The notes under the pieces: generated by a model
Databases searched by the model: none
Told to the model about the DNA's origin: nothing
Seen by the model: only the letters and a program-made list of their open reading frames with translations
Position numbers and translations under genes: made by a program
From: Apodemus sylvaticus
Lineage: Eukaryota > Chordata > Mammalia > Rodentia > Muridae
DNA length: 64,000 bases
Direction: 5' to 3'
Assembly (NCBI RefSeq): GCF_947179515.1
Contig: NC_067473.1
Span: 129,191,935-129,255,934 of the forward strand
Part shown: positions 1-10,825 of the stretch, in pieces
How the letters are laid out: each line of letters begins with the position of its first letter
Position numbering within the stretch: the stretch's first letter is position 1

Positions 1-726
1 GGCATCTGTGTCTTCAGAAAGGAATTCCATTATAACAAAAATCTCTCTCTCATGAAAAGTGATTTTTCCTCCTCTCTGGCAAGAGTTCAATTCTCTTTCA
101 CTTTCTAGTGGATGGAATGATTTGGGAGGAAAACATGTATTTTTGAGCAGACAGATTTAGAGGTGACGATGGGTCATGAAAATATTTAAAGTTTAAAAAA
201 AAGAAGAAATATCAAATGATTGATGTAGATCTTCTAGGTGAAAAGTTTGGAGCTATAATGACTGGTCCTCAGGAATGACCATCTCCCTTAACTGTTCAGG
301 AGCTCATTTTAATCCACTAATGTTGTATATTGATGTTGGACGATCTGCACAGTGATATGTGTAATGGGTATTTTTGCAGCTGGTACCAAGTCTATCCAAC
401 GGTAATATTTATTTTACAACTCATTATATTCTTGTGCTTTCTTATTTCGAGGCATTAAAATTAATATTTACAACTGAGGCAATCTTTAAAAAAAATCAGC
501 CACACTATTTTGAAAGCTGAGAGTCCGACTTCTTTCACCTTTGCACAACACATTATTTTTCTATTGGCAACGTGATCAGTCACCACAAACCTGGCAGCTG
601 AAACAATACAGATCTATTAGTGTGTAGTTCTGGCTCTCACTGGGGAAGATGGGGGCATGAGTGAGCTGTGTACTTCTAACGCAAGGCTTGGGGTACCATA
701 TTTATTTATTTGCTTGCTTTTTCATT
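1..726. other. Unique AT-rich DNA, nothing recognised
   Basis: No repeat family, open frame or RNA gene could be recognised. The sequence is AT-rich and CpG-poor. It ends at a URR1 insertion. Confidence 0.5.
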
Positions 727-734
727 GTCTAGAT

Positions 735-958
735 CTCAACCTGTGGGTCATGACCCCTCAGGGGGTTGAACGACCCTTTCACAGGAGTCACCTAAGACCA
801 TCAGAAAACACAGATATTACATGATGACTCATATCAGCAGCAAAGTTACAGTTATGAAGAAGCAGAAGCAACAAAAACCAATTTACAGTTAGGGAAGTAA
901 TCACAACCTGAGGAACTGTATTAAAGGGCTGGAGCCTTAGGAAGGTTGAGAGCCACTG
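735..958. mobile_element. URR1-type hAT (Charlie) non-autonomous DNA transposon, copy 1
   Basis: The left end reads TCTCAACCTGTGGGTCATGA and the right end AGGAAGGTTGAGAGCCACTG, which are the two ends of the rodent URR1 family. There is no coding sequence, as expected for a short element moved in trans by a hAT transposase. GTCTAGA flanks both sides (727-733 and 959-965), matching the TCTAGA-centred 8-base target preference of Charlie elements. About seven bases of the left terminal repeat are missing. Copy 3 at 13.5 kb has the same orientation; copy 2 is opposite. Confidence 0.8.
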
Positions 959-1505
959 GTCTAGAGGCTGTGAATACTCCTTGGCTTCCGGTACCTGCAT
1001 CTATTGTCAAAGGCAGCAGTGCTTCTTTTGCTCCCCAGTCCATGCCTACATTTCTACCCTCTGAACTATGGGAACCGTTTCTTAAGGGCTCTCATGAATA
1101 GGGGGTGTTTACTGATAAGCTAAGATAATCCCTTATTTCAAGATCCTTTTCCCTAGCTGCATCTGCAAAGTTTCTTTGGGAAAGTAAGGTCACATATTCA
1201 TGGGTCTACAGACTCAGGTACAGGTATCATCCAGGTTGTATCATTTTGTCTGTGGTACAGAGAAAGCTGGAAAGAGTGAGCAACACTTACTATGATTCAT
1301 TTTATCTGGCTCTTTCTTACGCTCTTTATAGAAGGAAACATGCAGAAATACAGGAGGGACCCTTCCAATATTTGTTCAGGTAAACAAATCAAGGATGAAG
1401 TGATTGCTCTGAAGTAATGGAAGCAGCAAGCACTCAATAAATAATAAATGCCAATATTATAGTTTCAGAGCTGACTACATGTTGCCATTGATGTTAGAAT
1501 TGGTC
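959..1505. other. Unique DNA with a possible MIR/L2 end
   Basis: Mostly unassigned sequence. Near 1430 the phrase AAGCACTCAATAAATAATAA resembles the common 3' end of MIR and L2 elements (CTCAATAAAT), but the match is too short to assign. Confidence 0.4.
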
Positions 1506-1605
1506 CCTCGTGCGACTATAACTGAATGCCTGAGACTTGGTAATTTATAAAGAAGAAAAAATTAATTCTCTTACAGTTCTAGAGGCAGAGAAACTCGAGA
1601 GACAC
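1506..1605 (-). mobile_element. LTR fragment, MaLR-like
   Basis: The phrase GGTAATTTATAAAGAAGAAA followed by a TTAATTCTCTTACAGTTCT stretch resembles the reverse complement of the 3' end of mammalian MaLR/MST-type LTRs. Only about 100 bases remain, without the LTR start or any coding sequence. The subfamily cannot be assigned by eye. Confidence 0.4.
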
Positions 1606-1667
1606 ATGGACACCACATCAGTATGTTATCAAAAATAACATTCATCAAATGTGATTAGTAGACTTGT

Positions 1668-1911
1668 TTTTAAAAGATTTATTCACTTATTTCATGTGTA
1701 TGAGCCTTTTGCCTGTATGTATGTATGTATGTATGTATGTATGTATGCACATGTACTCTGTATGAACCTGGTTCCAAGAGAGACAAGGAGAGAGTACTGG
1801 CTTTCCTGAAACTGGAGTTGGCTCAGAGCCACCATGTGGGTGCTGGGAACTGCAGCTGGCTTCTGTGCAAGAACAGTCAGTACTTAACCTCTGAGCCGTC
1901 CCTCCAGTCTC
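1668..1911 (-). mobile_element. B3-type SINE (B2 superfamily)
   Basis: Read on the minus strand, the head is the tRNA-like promoter region (plus strand CTGAGCCGTCCCTCCAGTCT, near 1891-1910). It is followed by the B3 body with CTGGAGTTGGCTCAGAGCC and an A-rich tail at 1668-1682. An ATGT tetranucleotide run at 1714-1747 has expanded near the tail. B3 SINEs are tRNA-derived RNA polymerase III elements moved by L1; this one is diverged and presumably silent. Confidence 0.8.
1714..1747. repeat. (ATGT)n microsatellite
   Basis: About eight near-perfect ATGT units inside the 3' part of a minus-strand B3 SINE. It creates a spurious open frame. Confidence 0.9.
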
Positions 1912-2043
1912 AAGAGACATTCTGTAGTTAAGGACTTAGACTCTGAATTTATTTATTTGCTCAGATTTTCCTTTTGCTGATTGTTTATAGTGATGGGCAT
2001 AACCAACATACCCTTTTTAACATTTGATGTTCTCAGCCTAGAG

Positions 2044-2252
2044 CAGTGGTTCTCAACCTTCCTAATGCCTTGGCCCTTTAATACAGTTTCTTATGTCCTG
2101 GTGACCGCCAACCATGAAATTATTTTTGTTGCTACTTCATAGCTGTACTTTTGATACTGTTATGAACTGTAATATAAACGTTGGTGCTTTCCAATATTTC
2201 TTAGTGACCCTTGATTCTAATGGGGGCGTGACCCATAGGTTGAGAACCACTG
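2044..2252. mobile_element. URR1-type hAT transposon, copy 2
   Basis: It begins CAGTGGTTCTCAACCTTCCT and ends AGGTTGAGAACCACTG, nearly perfect inverted termini. Interior phrases such as TTTTTGTTGCTACTTCATA are diagnostic of URR1. Orientation is opposite to copies 1 and 3. The outer 8-mers do not match each other, so the target duplication has decayed. Confidence 0.85.
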
Positions 2253-2541
2253 GATAGGTAACTGGCAAGTTTGCTCAATAAGTGGATGTCAGGTCTCATG
2301 GTTCTATAATGCTCCAGCTGTGTGATGTGGCCCAAGGTATACCCTCTGTGAAAGTGTGTTTCCTCAGACACGTGAAGTTATTGAATTGTTTAATATAGTC
2401 TTTAGTATAATTCCAGTTTTGCAATTGCCTGAAGAAAACTTGGATCCGGTTTGATGAAGAAACTACACAGTGTGTAAGAGTGGGATAGACAGCAGCCACG
2501 AGAAAGGATGACCCCCATCTCAACCTTTCTTCCCTGATTCC

Positions 2542-2753
2542 AAAAGATTTGTGTATCTTTTTTGTGTATGAGTACTTTGCCTGAATGTGTGTAAAAGCAG
2601 TGCATGCAGAAGCCAGAAGAGGGCGCTGGACCTCCTGGAACTGGAGTTAAGGACGGTTATAAACTGCTGTGTGGGTGCTGAGAACTGAACTAGGCCCCTC
2701 TGCAAGACCAGATGGAGCTCTCAGCGGCCAACTCCTCTCTCCAGCGGGCCCTC
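2542..2753 (-). mobile_element. B3-type SINE
   Basis: The minus-strand body includes plus-strand CCAGAAGAGGGCGCTGGACC, CTGGAACTGGAGTT and GTGGGTGCTGAGAACTGAAC. The pol III head lies near 2740-2753 (CTCTCTCCAGCGGGCCCTC). The A-rich tail region is at the left. Tail and head are both present, so the copy is near full length. Confidence 0.8.
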
Positions 2754-3059
2754 ATTCTCAAATTTCAGAAGATACTTTCATTATCAACACGATTTCCCCC
2801 TTTTACTGTACACAGATTCTCTTCTCATAGAATGAAACTGAATATAGTTTCCCCTCCTTCTACTCCCAGTTCCTCACCACTTCCTCTCTTATCTGGATCG
2901 ATGTCCTTCTGGTCTCTCTTTATAAAAGAACATGCTTCTAGGAGATAACAACAAAACCTAAGAAAAGAAAATATAGTGAGAAAATGAAAGCCATCCCATT
3001 GACGTTGGAGCCAGGCTATAAAACCACAAAGCCTTCGCATAGTGACAGACTTCTCCAGC

Positions 3060-3180
3060 AAGGCTCTACCCTCTCAAGGTTCCATTACCTTCCCAAACAG
3101 CGCTACTAACCGGGAACAAGATGTTCAAATTCATGAACTTGTGGGAAACAGTTCTCATTCAATATACCACAACCACCTTT
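3060..3180 (-). mobile_element. LTR fragment, rodent MaLR-like
   Basis: Plus-strand phrases AAGGTTCCATTACCTTCCCA, AACAGCGCTACTAACCGGGA and a following TTCATGAACTTGTGGG stretch match, as remembered, the 5' part of a widespread rodent LTR in reverse. It is about 120 bases and non-coding. A related piece in the opposite orientation begins at 3228. Confidence 0.5.
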
Positions 3181-3227
3181 ACCATTTTTGTTTATCACCA
3201 GGTTCAATGTTTTATTATCATCAGTAT

Positions 3228-3557
3228 GGTGGTTGAAGGAAAGTAGTTCTCATGGGCTCATGTTTCTAAATATTTGGTCCCCAGATGGTAGAACTCTTGG
3301 GGGTGTGGCCTAGTTGGAGCAGGTGTGTCACTGGGGGCAGCCCACACCATTTCCGGTCAGCACTCTCTACTTTATGGATTAATATATACTACTGCCCCAG
3401 TGCCACGACTGCTTGCCTACCCGCCTGCTGCCATTTCCTTCCCATGATAGGACTGTACTCTAATACCCTGAGGCTGAAAGCAAGCCCCCAGTTATTTCTT
3501 CTGCAGTTGCTCTGGTCATGGTATCTTAACACAGTAGTAGAAAAGCAACAAAGACAA
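3228..3557 (+). mobile_element. Rodent LTR-like repeat, near full length
   Basis: It opens with TGGTTGAAGGAAAG, then CTCATGGGCTCATGTTTCTA, GGTCCCCAGATGGTAGAACT and GGTGTGTCACTGGGGGCAGC. It ends with a CTGAGGCTGAAAGCAAGCCC stretch, TCTGGTCATGGTATCTTAAC and AAAGACAATGG. This order (start phrase, polyadenylation-like region, terminal TAAGACA-type end) matches a common rodent LTR of MaLR style. The exact family name is not assigned. Open frames here are not genes. Confidence 0.6.
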
Positions 3558-3799
3558 TGGGTGTTACTTTATTTCACCCACGTCCCAGATCTTCGGTGTA
3601 GAGTAGGTCCCATCATCAAACCCATTTCACAGGTAAGAAAGCAGAAGAAATTGGTTAATCCTGACAGGAACTCCAGTTGAGTGGCGGCAAAGTCTCTAAC
3701 CTGGGCGGTCTGACTGTAGTGTGCACTGCTCCCTGGAAGAAGACAGGACTCAGGGTACTTTATCCGTGGTGCTCTTTTGGGAAGCTCTAGAACCTTAAA

Positions 3800-4005
3800 C
3801 CTAATTGTCAGAAGTGGGAGGTGGGGGGTGGGACCTTGAAAGTTGAGGCCACAGGAAGTGTGCTTCTTGACTGGCTCCCATTTGGTCACTTCTGTCTACA
3901 TGGCTCCTCCCACTTGTCTTCCTGGTCAGGAAGGACTGCCATTTTCTTGAAACCCTAAATTGAAACAAAGCTTTCTCCTCTCAAAAACTAATCAATAAGA
4001 CTGAA
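3800..4005 (+). mobile_element. LTR fragment, rodent MaLR-like
   Basis: Phrases GTGGGACCTTGAAAGTTGAG and AAACCCTAAATTGAAACAAA followed by GCTTTCTCCTCTC resemble the centre and 3' end of the same LTR class as the neighbouring pieces. It is diverged and has no clear ends. Confidence 0.4.
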
Positions 4006-4152
4006 GGTAGAGACTCTGATTAACCTGGACTTTGCCCTGTAGACACGGGTGGGCTTCCGTGATCCTCCTGCCTCAGGCTCACCAATTTACAGGTGTGTCC
4101 TACTATTGCATAGGATTTCAAAGTAAGAAACATAACCCATTTGCGTATGCTC

Positions 4153-4377
4153 ATTTTTAAAAGTTTTCTTTTATGTGCATGGGTATTTTGCCTGCATGTC
4201 TGTCTGGGTACCACTTGTGTGCCCAGTACCCAGGGAGGATAGAAGAGGGTGCCAGATCCCCTGAACCTGGAATTAAAAAAGGTTGTGCGTTGTTGTGTGG
4301 GTGCTGGAGATCCAATATGGATCCTTTGGAAAAGCAACCAGTGCTCTTAACTGCCAGGTATCCATCTCTCCAGCCCC
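4153..4377 (-). mobile_element. B3-type SINE
   Basis: The minus-strand copy carries the pol III head at the right end (TATCCATCTCTCCAGCCCC on the plus strand). Its body includes GAAGAGGGTGCCAGATCCCC and CTGAACCTGGAATTA, and an A-rich tail lies near 4153-4172. It is followed 60 bases later by a TG-rich block. Confidence 0.8.
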
Positions 4378-4437
4378 ATCATTCTCCAATCAACCACTGG
4401 GCACTTAGCAAGAGCTGCTGCTGTTGAAGGTGCTGCA

Positions 4438-4768
4438 ATGTGTGTGTGTGTGTGTGTGTGTGCATGTGTCTGCATGTGGGTGTGTTTGCGTGTCTCTGTG
4501 TGTGTGTCTGCATGTGTTTCTGTGTGTTTGCTTGCATCGTGTGTGTGTCTGTGTGAATGTGTGTGCATGCACATGTGTGCATGCGTGTGTTTGTATCTGT
4601 GTGTGTGTATGGGGTGGGTGCGTGTGAGTGTGTATGTCTCTATGTGTGTGTTCATGTGTGTGTGTCTGTGTGTGTCTGCATGTGCATACGTGTGTGTGTA
4701 TGTGCGGGTTCCTGTGTGCACAGGCATGTATGTGTATGTCTATGTGTGTGCATGTGTTCATGGGTGTG
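4438..4768. repeat. Long degenerate (TG)n / TGTGCA microsatellite
   Basis: About 330 bases of alternating purine-pyrimidine TG repeat broken by TGCATG, TGTCTG and TGGGTG. It gives overlapping artificial frames on both strands, rich in Val/Cys/Tyr on plus and Thr/His on minus. It has Z-DNA potential. Confidence 0.9.
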
Positions 4769-4769
4769 C

Positions 4770-5708
4770 GTAATTGTGATACCCATATGCAAGCTGCTAC
4801 AACAGAGCAGTCGGGCCTGCCTAGGATATGGTCACTAGCTGAACCACATCAGCATTTATTATCATCACTGTTCGCACTGTTCTCATTGTAAGGTTTCAGT
4901 GTTTTAGAACTGAATCTCTAACAGCGCAGCAGGTCATTCCGGGAACTTTTGGTTGCTGCTGTTGAATTGCTAGGCAACAGCACATTGGTCCTAATTTTTA
5001 AAACTGGAAAAATTTCAGACACTTTACAAGTCCCTGTGACCTCACAGAAGTGCATGTTACTGGGAGTGATGTGTGAAGTGAGCAGTTTGTTTTTACCTCG
5101 ACTGAAAACGTGCAATGACATCATGTAACCCTTTAAGATAACAGAAGCCAGCTGCTCCATTCATATTTAAATATGAGTCACCTTCCAGGGAGACTTGCGA
5201 GATTCTATATGCCAAGCTGGAAAAGTAAAAATTGCCAGCAAGGAGGGAAAGAATAAATTCACACTTGGAAAGATGTTATAGCCTAGAGGCAGCACTTAGC
5301 TAATTCCCCTCAGAGCAGAAATGATGCCCTAGTGGCCAGAGATGAGAACTGCGGGACCTGGCATCATAGGCCGAGTTATTAAATCATGGATACCTCTTCG
5401 TACTTGGTTAGTACCTTTGCTTAATTATCTTGGGTTCTGTATAAATGACACATTTCCAGGTATGAGTAAATATACTATAGTTATTTTTAAAGAATAGATT
5501 ATAGTTATTTCTGACCACTGCCACCACTAAGAACAGAGGAATGGCTGGCCATCTATTCCCATTGTCTTCTATGTAGTGGAACAGCACTAAAGCAAAAAAA
5601 GTGACAACCCTGATTTGGTTCTTAGGGACAGAAGAGTGAAGCTTGGGACTCCACATGATGCCCGTGTTTGTGAATGTTTGCTGAGTGTCAGAAAGAAAAG
5701 GTGCTTGG
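4770..5708. other. Unique DNA, no element recognised
   Basis: No repeat family recognised. At 4920-5160 the composition is more balanced (TTGCTAGGCAACAG, TGCAATGACATCATG) and looks like possible conserved non-coding DNA. That is an impression, not a test. Confidence 0.4.
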
Positions 5709-5767
5709 AAACATCACCATCGTCATCACCGTCATTGTCACCATCTCTGACACCATCATCATCGTTG
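5709..5767. repeat. Imperfect (CAT)n trinucleotide repeat
   Basis: ACATCACCATCGTCATCACC and similar units run for about 60 bases with interruptions. It encodes a Ser-rich run on plus and an Asp-rich run on minus, neither likely to be expressed. Confidence 0.85.
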
Positions 5768-5770
5768 TTT

Positions 5771-5834
5771 GGTGGCACTCAGGGCATCACTCATGTGAGG
5801 CAGCTGCTCTTTCACTAAGCTACATCCTTAGCTC
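5771..5834 (-). mobile_element. ID-like SINE fragment
   Basis: The plus strand reads GGTGGCACTCAGGGCATCAC, then CAGCTGCTCTTTCACTAAGC and TACATCCTTAGCTC. This is the reverse complement of the tRNA-Ala-derived ID/B4 head with its A- and B-box region. Only the head part is present. Confidence 0.55.
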
Positions 5835-6823
5835 AGGAATAGTACGTTAAAAAGTTTATCATAGCTATTGATTTAATCCCCACAGAAGCAAGTAGATGAA
5901 GCTTAAGGTGTGTATAAGGAGTGATGGATGCTCATTGGGGCTTTCTTTATACCCAAGCTAGATGGCTATTGTCTGTCTTTCCAAACGTCAGGCCAAATGG
6001 TGGTTCAGGGATCTCGGATCAAAACCAAGAAGTCAGACAGGTGAGGCAGTTTGACATAGGCATGGCCTGTGTCATGGCATGTGCATGGCTTGGAGCAGAT
6101 TTCTTCACAGGAGCCTCCGAGGGACACTTTGAAGGAATAGAGGCAAGTATTAGACAACATTAAACAGCAAGAATTCAAGATGAATTCAATTTCTTCTCCC
6201 AGTGAAGTGTATTGGGGAACAGTGTGGCTGTATGAATCTTTATCTTGACTTTCTTATTTGACTTCTCACGCCCTTCCAACTAATTAGAGACATTCAAGCA
6301 CTTAGTGGCAAAGATCCTCAGAGCACATTGTTTACCTTAATAAAGATGATCAGCAATAAAAGATTTATGATAGAGGATTCACGACATCCATAAAAGGAAA
6401 TACTTTTGTGCTCTTAAAAGGGTTGCTTAGGATTATATTTATGTACCCATAAATATATGATATATTCACACATACCTTAGATATTACTAAATGAAAATAA
6501 GATAACAGACCTGATTATGACTACTATAATTCTATTTAATGGGAATCTTTTTGTACAGTGTTCTTTGGGTTAAAAAATTGTTGAATTCTTTCCCTGTTTG
6601 ACCTCATTCCATTTCAATTAATTTAACTATTATATTCCTTTTGGTGGAGTTTAAATTTCTTAGCTTTATAAAAAGACAGTATTTAATTTTATTTAAGAGA
6701 TGTCTTAAGTATATGGCCAATTTTCCTAATCCTACTTATTCTCACAAAAAAAGCATGAAGAAAATTTTTATGCAAAATAATATTCTTACTTTAATAAGGA
6801 CACACTGTGTTACATACTCTAGA
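5835..6823. other. AT-rich unique DNA
   Basis: No repeat family recognised. Stretches such as ATAAATATATGATATATTCA at about 6451 are strongly AT-rich. No open frame with support. Confidence 0.4.
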
Positions 6824-6978
6824 TGGTGTGTGTGTGTGTGTGTGTGTGTGCCATACAGTATTGTAGATGTTAGAGAGCAGCATAAGGGAGTCCTTCTCTC
6901 CTTCTACATTGTGGTCTTGGGTAGGACTGAAGACCAGTCGTCAGGTGTCGATTTTACCAGCTGAGCCATCTCCCAACT
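6824..6978 (-). mobile_element. B2-superfamily SINE (B3A-like) with (TG)n
   Basis: A (TG)n run at about 6826-6850 is followed by GGAGTCCTTCTCTCCTTCTA, GGTCTTGGGTAGGACTGAAG and AGCTGAGCCATCTCCCAAC. This order (CA-rich tail, body, pol III head) is that of a minus-strand tRNA-derived rodent SINE. I am unsure between the B3A and B4 names. Confidence 0.7.
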
Positions 6979-9509
6979 TTATTTTGCAAACTTTTAATGG
7001 AGTCAGTTCCCTTCTTTACAGGACAACAGACCCTTCTCCATTTCTTATTATGCCACATTTCTAGAGGTCTCTCCTGCTGTCCTTGTGCATTCATTCCCTA
7101 GGGTATGATGACCACTAGTGGATGCCATGCGTACCTACCAACCAAGGTATATGTCCTTAGACTGGAGGTCACATTTCTCACTCTAGGTATGTGTAGGGTA
7201 TGGCACACTACTATTATTATCCATTAATACCAGAGTGCATGAAAAGATCATGTGAAGTAAATGTTTAACATTTTATACCCATTGCCTTTAGTTTTTACTT
7301 TACTGTGTGCGTAACAAACACATTGTATAGTTCTTTTCTTTTTTTTCTCCAGCCTTAAAATTCAGCTCATTTTGTTTTCAATAGGATCTTGTTGTGAAAC
7401 ACACACCACTTTTTTTTTTTATTTCCACTGAGTTTGGAACAATCCCATAGTGTCCGCAAGGACACTGGCTGACAACAGGTAGTGGTGGCTATAGGAAACC
7501 TTGGTTTCAGTTTTAATTTTAGTTTTAATTTTAAGCATATTAACCCCCCTCCCCAGCCCGTGTACTTTTAATTTAACCTACTGTGTTCACATTCTCGGGT
7601 TTCAAGAGTGACAAGGGAACAGGGAGGAGGGGAGGCTTTATGTAGTGTTGAACTTGGCTTTCACTCCTTGAAAAGCAACATTACCCATCTCTGGATTTTG
7701 GAACGCCAAACAGCGGAGACTCCAGCACATAACGTGGTTTTCCAAATAATTCTTGAATTAATCAAATAAACTCATGCCTTGCAACACCTCCATCCCTCTG
7801 TCTTGGCTCTGCTGTCTGTTGATTTTGCACTCTCTTCTTATGTCCTTGGGTTGACCTTCAAGTTCGACCATCCTGATCTTCAGGGCTTTCTGTTCGGCCT
7901 CAGACTTACAGTTTGCAGGGCTTCATCATGGTGATGTTTGTTGTTTATGACATGCCCCCCCAAAGCTAACGGATGGCTCCAAGTCCTTCAAAACTCGTGT
8001 TAGCACAACTGTGACCTGAAATCGGAAGGTAATGTAGCCAGATGGGGTGTGCAGTGAATAGGACAACAGGAAGTGGGGAGTCAGGGAAGGTGGGACCAAC
8101 TAACCAGTTGGCCCCGGAAACAGACTCTTCCTTCCTGCTCAATCTTATGCCTCAGGAATATGCTCATAGAGTTTGTAGACTATTCTGACTTTCTAAGACA
8201 ATTCAGAAATACTTAAGTTGACTTAAGTTGAGATAGACTTAAGTTGAAATAACTTCCATTGCCAACAGGATCCTGAATTCCCAAAACACTCTCTGTCACC
8301 TGCTAGGAAAATTTGACATTGAAATGTGGGTATTCAGTGTTTTTCAAGAGTTACCATTAGTTTTTAATGAGCTATTGATATTGTGGTTATGTTTTTCAAA
8401 AGTACCCTTATGTTTGAAATAGTTGTGGAAATCTTTACAAGAAAAATGGCTCCGTTTTTGAAGTCTGCTCCTGAATGATCCCAGGGCTGAGGTGAGAAAA
8501 CGTGACAGAGGAGAAATAAGGAATCTAAATAAATCATTATTGATTATTGATTGATAATCGCTGGAGCTAGCTGATGGATGACTACATGCATGTTTAAATT
8601 TGCCTAAGTTTCAAATTTCTATTACAAGTACTTAAAAAAAAAAAAACCTAAAAAACAATAGTTGGTTTTACTCCGGGCTACTGGCGTTCTCTCTAACCTA
8701 TGAATTCTCTCTGCACTTCCCAATCTACTTATATTTGTTGTTTCTGCTGTATTTGCTTATAGCCTTTTAAACTGTTTGTCACAAGTATATCACCAGAAAG
8801 CTGAGACCCGCCTCTCATGTGACAGTTCTGGAATTTTCTTGAGCAAGTTCATACATGTTTATCCACTTACTCTGTAAAAAATTTAAGTATCTTGTCCTCT
8901 ATCCACTGAGCTTTCAACCTTCCAAAGTAATCATCCTCTCGTCCTATAAAGTTCCCACAGATTTCAGTGACTTTTCTCAGACATTATCTCCTGCGACCCC
9001 CTATTGTCTTTCTTAAGGCAGATGGAATTTTGCAAAAATTCCTTACCTGTCAAGAGTTGGGGGAAGGGAGCAACGGCTGGGCTGCTTCTCACATGGTTGT
9101 CATCTTACCTTTTTTTTTTTTAGGATCTGAGCCAGCCTAGGCACTGACTTCTCTGAACTGTGAGGTCTATACGGACGGTGGGAGTTTGCTATCCCAGAGG
9201 CCAGTGAAGAGGCAGGAAACCTTGCTGTTAATACTCCCTGAGCTTTTCCCAGCTGGCAAGGTTTCCCTTCTGGTTTCTCTAGTCCACTCCTTTCTTGCTA
9301 AAAACAATGTTTTGCTTTTGGAAAAGGAAGAAATATTCTTCTCCCAGTGAGCCTTTGGGAGTCTTCGGGGTCTGTATCGACTGGGCTGGGCTCCCATTTA
9401 TTTCTGTCCTTGTTAAACCTCCAAGGAATGAAAGAAGAGGTGTTTGGAATTGCCTTTGCTTTTTAAAACCACAGATTCTGGATGTGTCAAGGTGTGAGCC
9501 CAGCCAACC
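6979..9509. other. Unique DNA with short local repeats
   Basis: No transposon clearly recognised in 2.5 kb. Small local features: a TTTTAA-type repeat at about 7505-7533, three copies of ACTTAAGTTGA near 8212-8247, an A-run at about 8634-8646 and a T-run at about 9110-9121. Open frames around 9167-9599 overlap on both strands, show no recognisable domain and are treated as chance. Confidence 0.45.
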
Positions 9510-9625
9510 TGCTCCTTTATTCGGTGAAGTTTTATTGACCCCATAGTATGAAAGATACGGTTCTACCCCTGAGGACCTGGTAAAGCACAAAACAGACAAA
9601 AAAACCCTGCCCTTCTAGTTAATGA
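9510..9625. mobile_element. Ancient L2 LINE fragment (tentative)
   Basis: The text resembles the L2 phrase for an increasing tally of events followed by CCCTGCCCTT and TAGT (here AAAACAGACAAAAAAACCCT then GCCCTTCTAGTTAATG). About 115 bases are left. It is old and weak. Confidence 0.4.
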
Positions 9626-10444
9626 GGGACAATTAAGACTGAGACTATCAACCATGTAAACAAAGATTTCCGGCTTCCCTGACACTGGTGTTTCTTACCT
9701 GCTTGTTATGGTATAGCTCACGGGCTGTTTCTCCTTCCTTCTTGTACATGTCTCTTTAAAGAATGCCATACTCCTTTTCCGCTTTATAGGATCCATTTGA
9801 TATTTTACCCGTGCTTTCTCTCTTTCTGTCTCTTCATTAAAAATGTTAATGGAAATATACTGTCTAGGTGGAAAATGATTTAACAAAGTAAGGTTAAATA
9901 ACATTAAAATTCATAGTGTACCCATAAAATGTTTATATTTCACATCTAACACTTTTATTAGGCATTAAGATACAGTGTGGCTTAAATTAACAAAAGACTC
10001 TCATTTGTGCTCCGTAATAAACAGCCCTCACCCACATTTCCTGCCCCCTGTAGCCCAATACTGTGCAGTCAGTTCTGTCAACAGCATAGACTTTTCCTTT
10101 GGCAGAAGGCTGGATTTTGATGCCAAATGTAACTGGCACCATTCTGGAATAAAAGTCCAATGTATATAAATAAACTACTTTAAAGCTACTATGGAATTTA
10201 GTCAACTAATCAGCTATGAACATAACTGCATCCAGAGCACGCATGTATCTCTAAGTCATATGTCATTTGCATCATGAAGGAAGCAGGCAGGGCTGTGTAT
10301 GTGACAGTTAGCGTGGAAATCTGAACATTTCTTAAGCCAGTCAGTCTTTTGCTTTAGAGTGGCTTTGTTACATAGTGACCTGACCTGATTTTAGCCAAGT
10401 CAGAATGAGTTTTCTAGATGTTTTAAAAATCTCTTTTGGAATCT
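9626..10444. other. Unique DNA, no element recognised
   Basis: Nothing recognised. The short opposing open frames at 9975-10205 have no family resemblance. Confidence 0.4.
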
Positions 10445-10825
10445 CTCTGTGTGTAGGTACAATATGCGTGTATGTTCACATTTGTATAGGGGAGTGTAGC
10501 TGTGTGCATATGCTGGTGTGTGTGCATGTGTGTGTGTGTGTGTGTGTGTATGTGTGTATGTGTAATTCAGAGAGCAACCTCAGTCATTGGTCCATACCAT
10601 CTTCCTTGTTTGAGGCAAGGTCTTTTGGTGTACTATGTTGAATATAATAAAGTAGCTGGCATATGTGCTTATGGGCCTCTCCTGTCTCTGTGTCCCATTT
10701 CTCCTTGGGAATGCCAGGCTCCTATGCATGCACACTACTGCCACTGGCTTTGTGTGGTCCTAGTGATATGAACCCAGGTCCTCATAATTAGACTGACTGT
10801 AATGTACCCATCTCCACAAATCCTT
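10445..10825 (-). mobile_element. B4-type SINE (ID head + B1-like body), diverged
   Basis: From left to right: TG-rich tail with (TG)n at about 10517-10562, GCAACCTCAGTCATTGG, CTTGTTTGAGGCAAGGTCTT, a B1-like part ending GGAATGCCAGGCTCCTATGC, then GATATGAACCCAGGTCCTCA and TACCCATCTCCAC. This is the reverse complement of a B4 dimer. Substitutions are numerous. Confidence 0.7.

Noticed and set aside
3285..3680. 131-codon plus frame as a gene
   Set aside because: It lies inside a rodent LTR-like repeat and runs past its end.
4347..4891. Cys/Val-rich and His/Thr-rich open frames
   Set aside because: Created by a TG-rich microsatellite; no domain or signal.
5709..5767. CRISPR-like spaced repeats
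   Set aside because: Simple trinucleotide repeat in vertebrate-type DNA; no direct repeats with unique spacers anywhere in the window.
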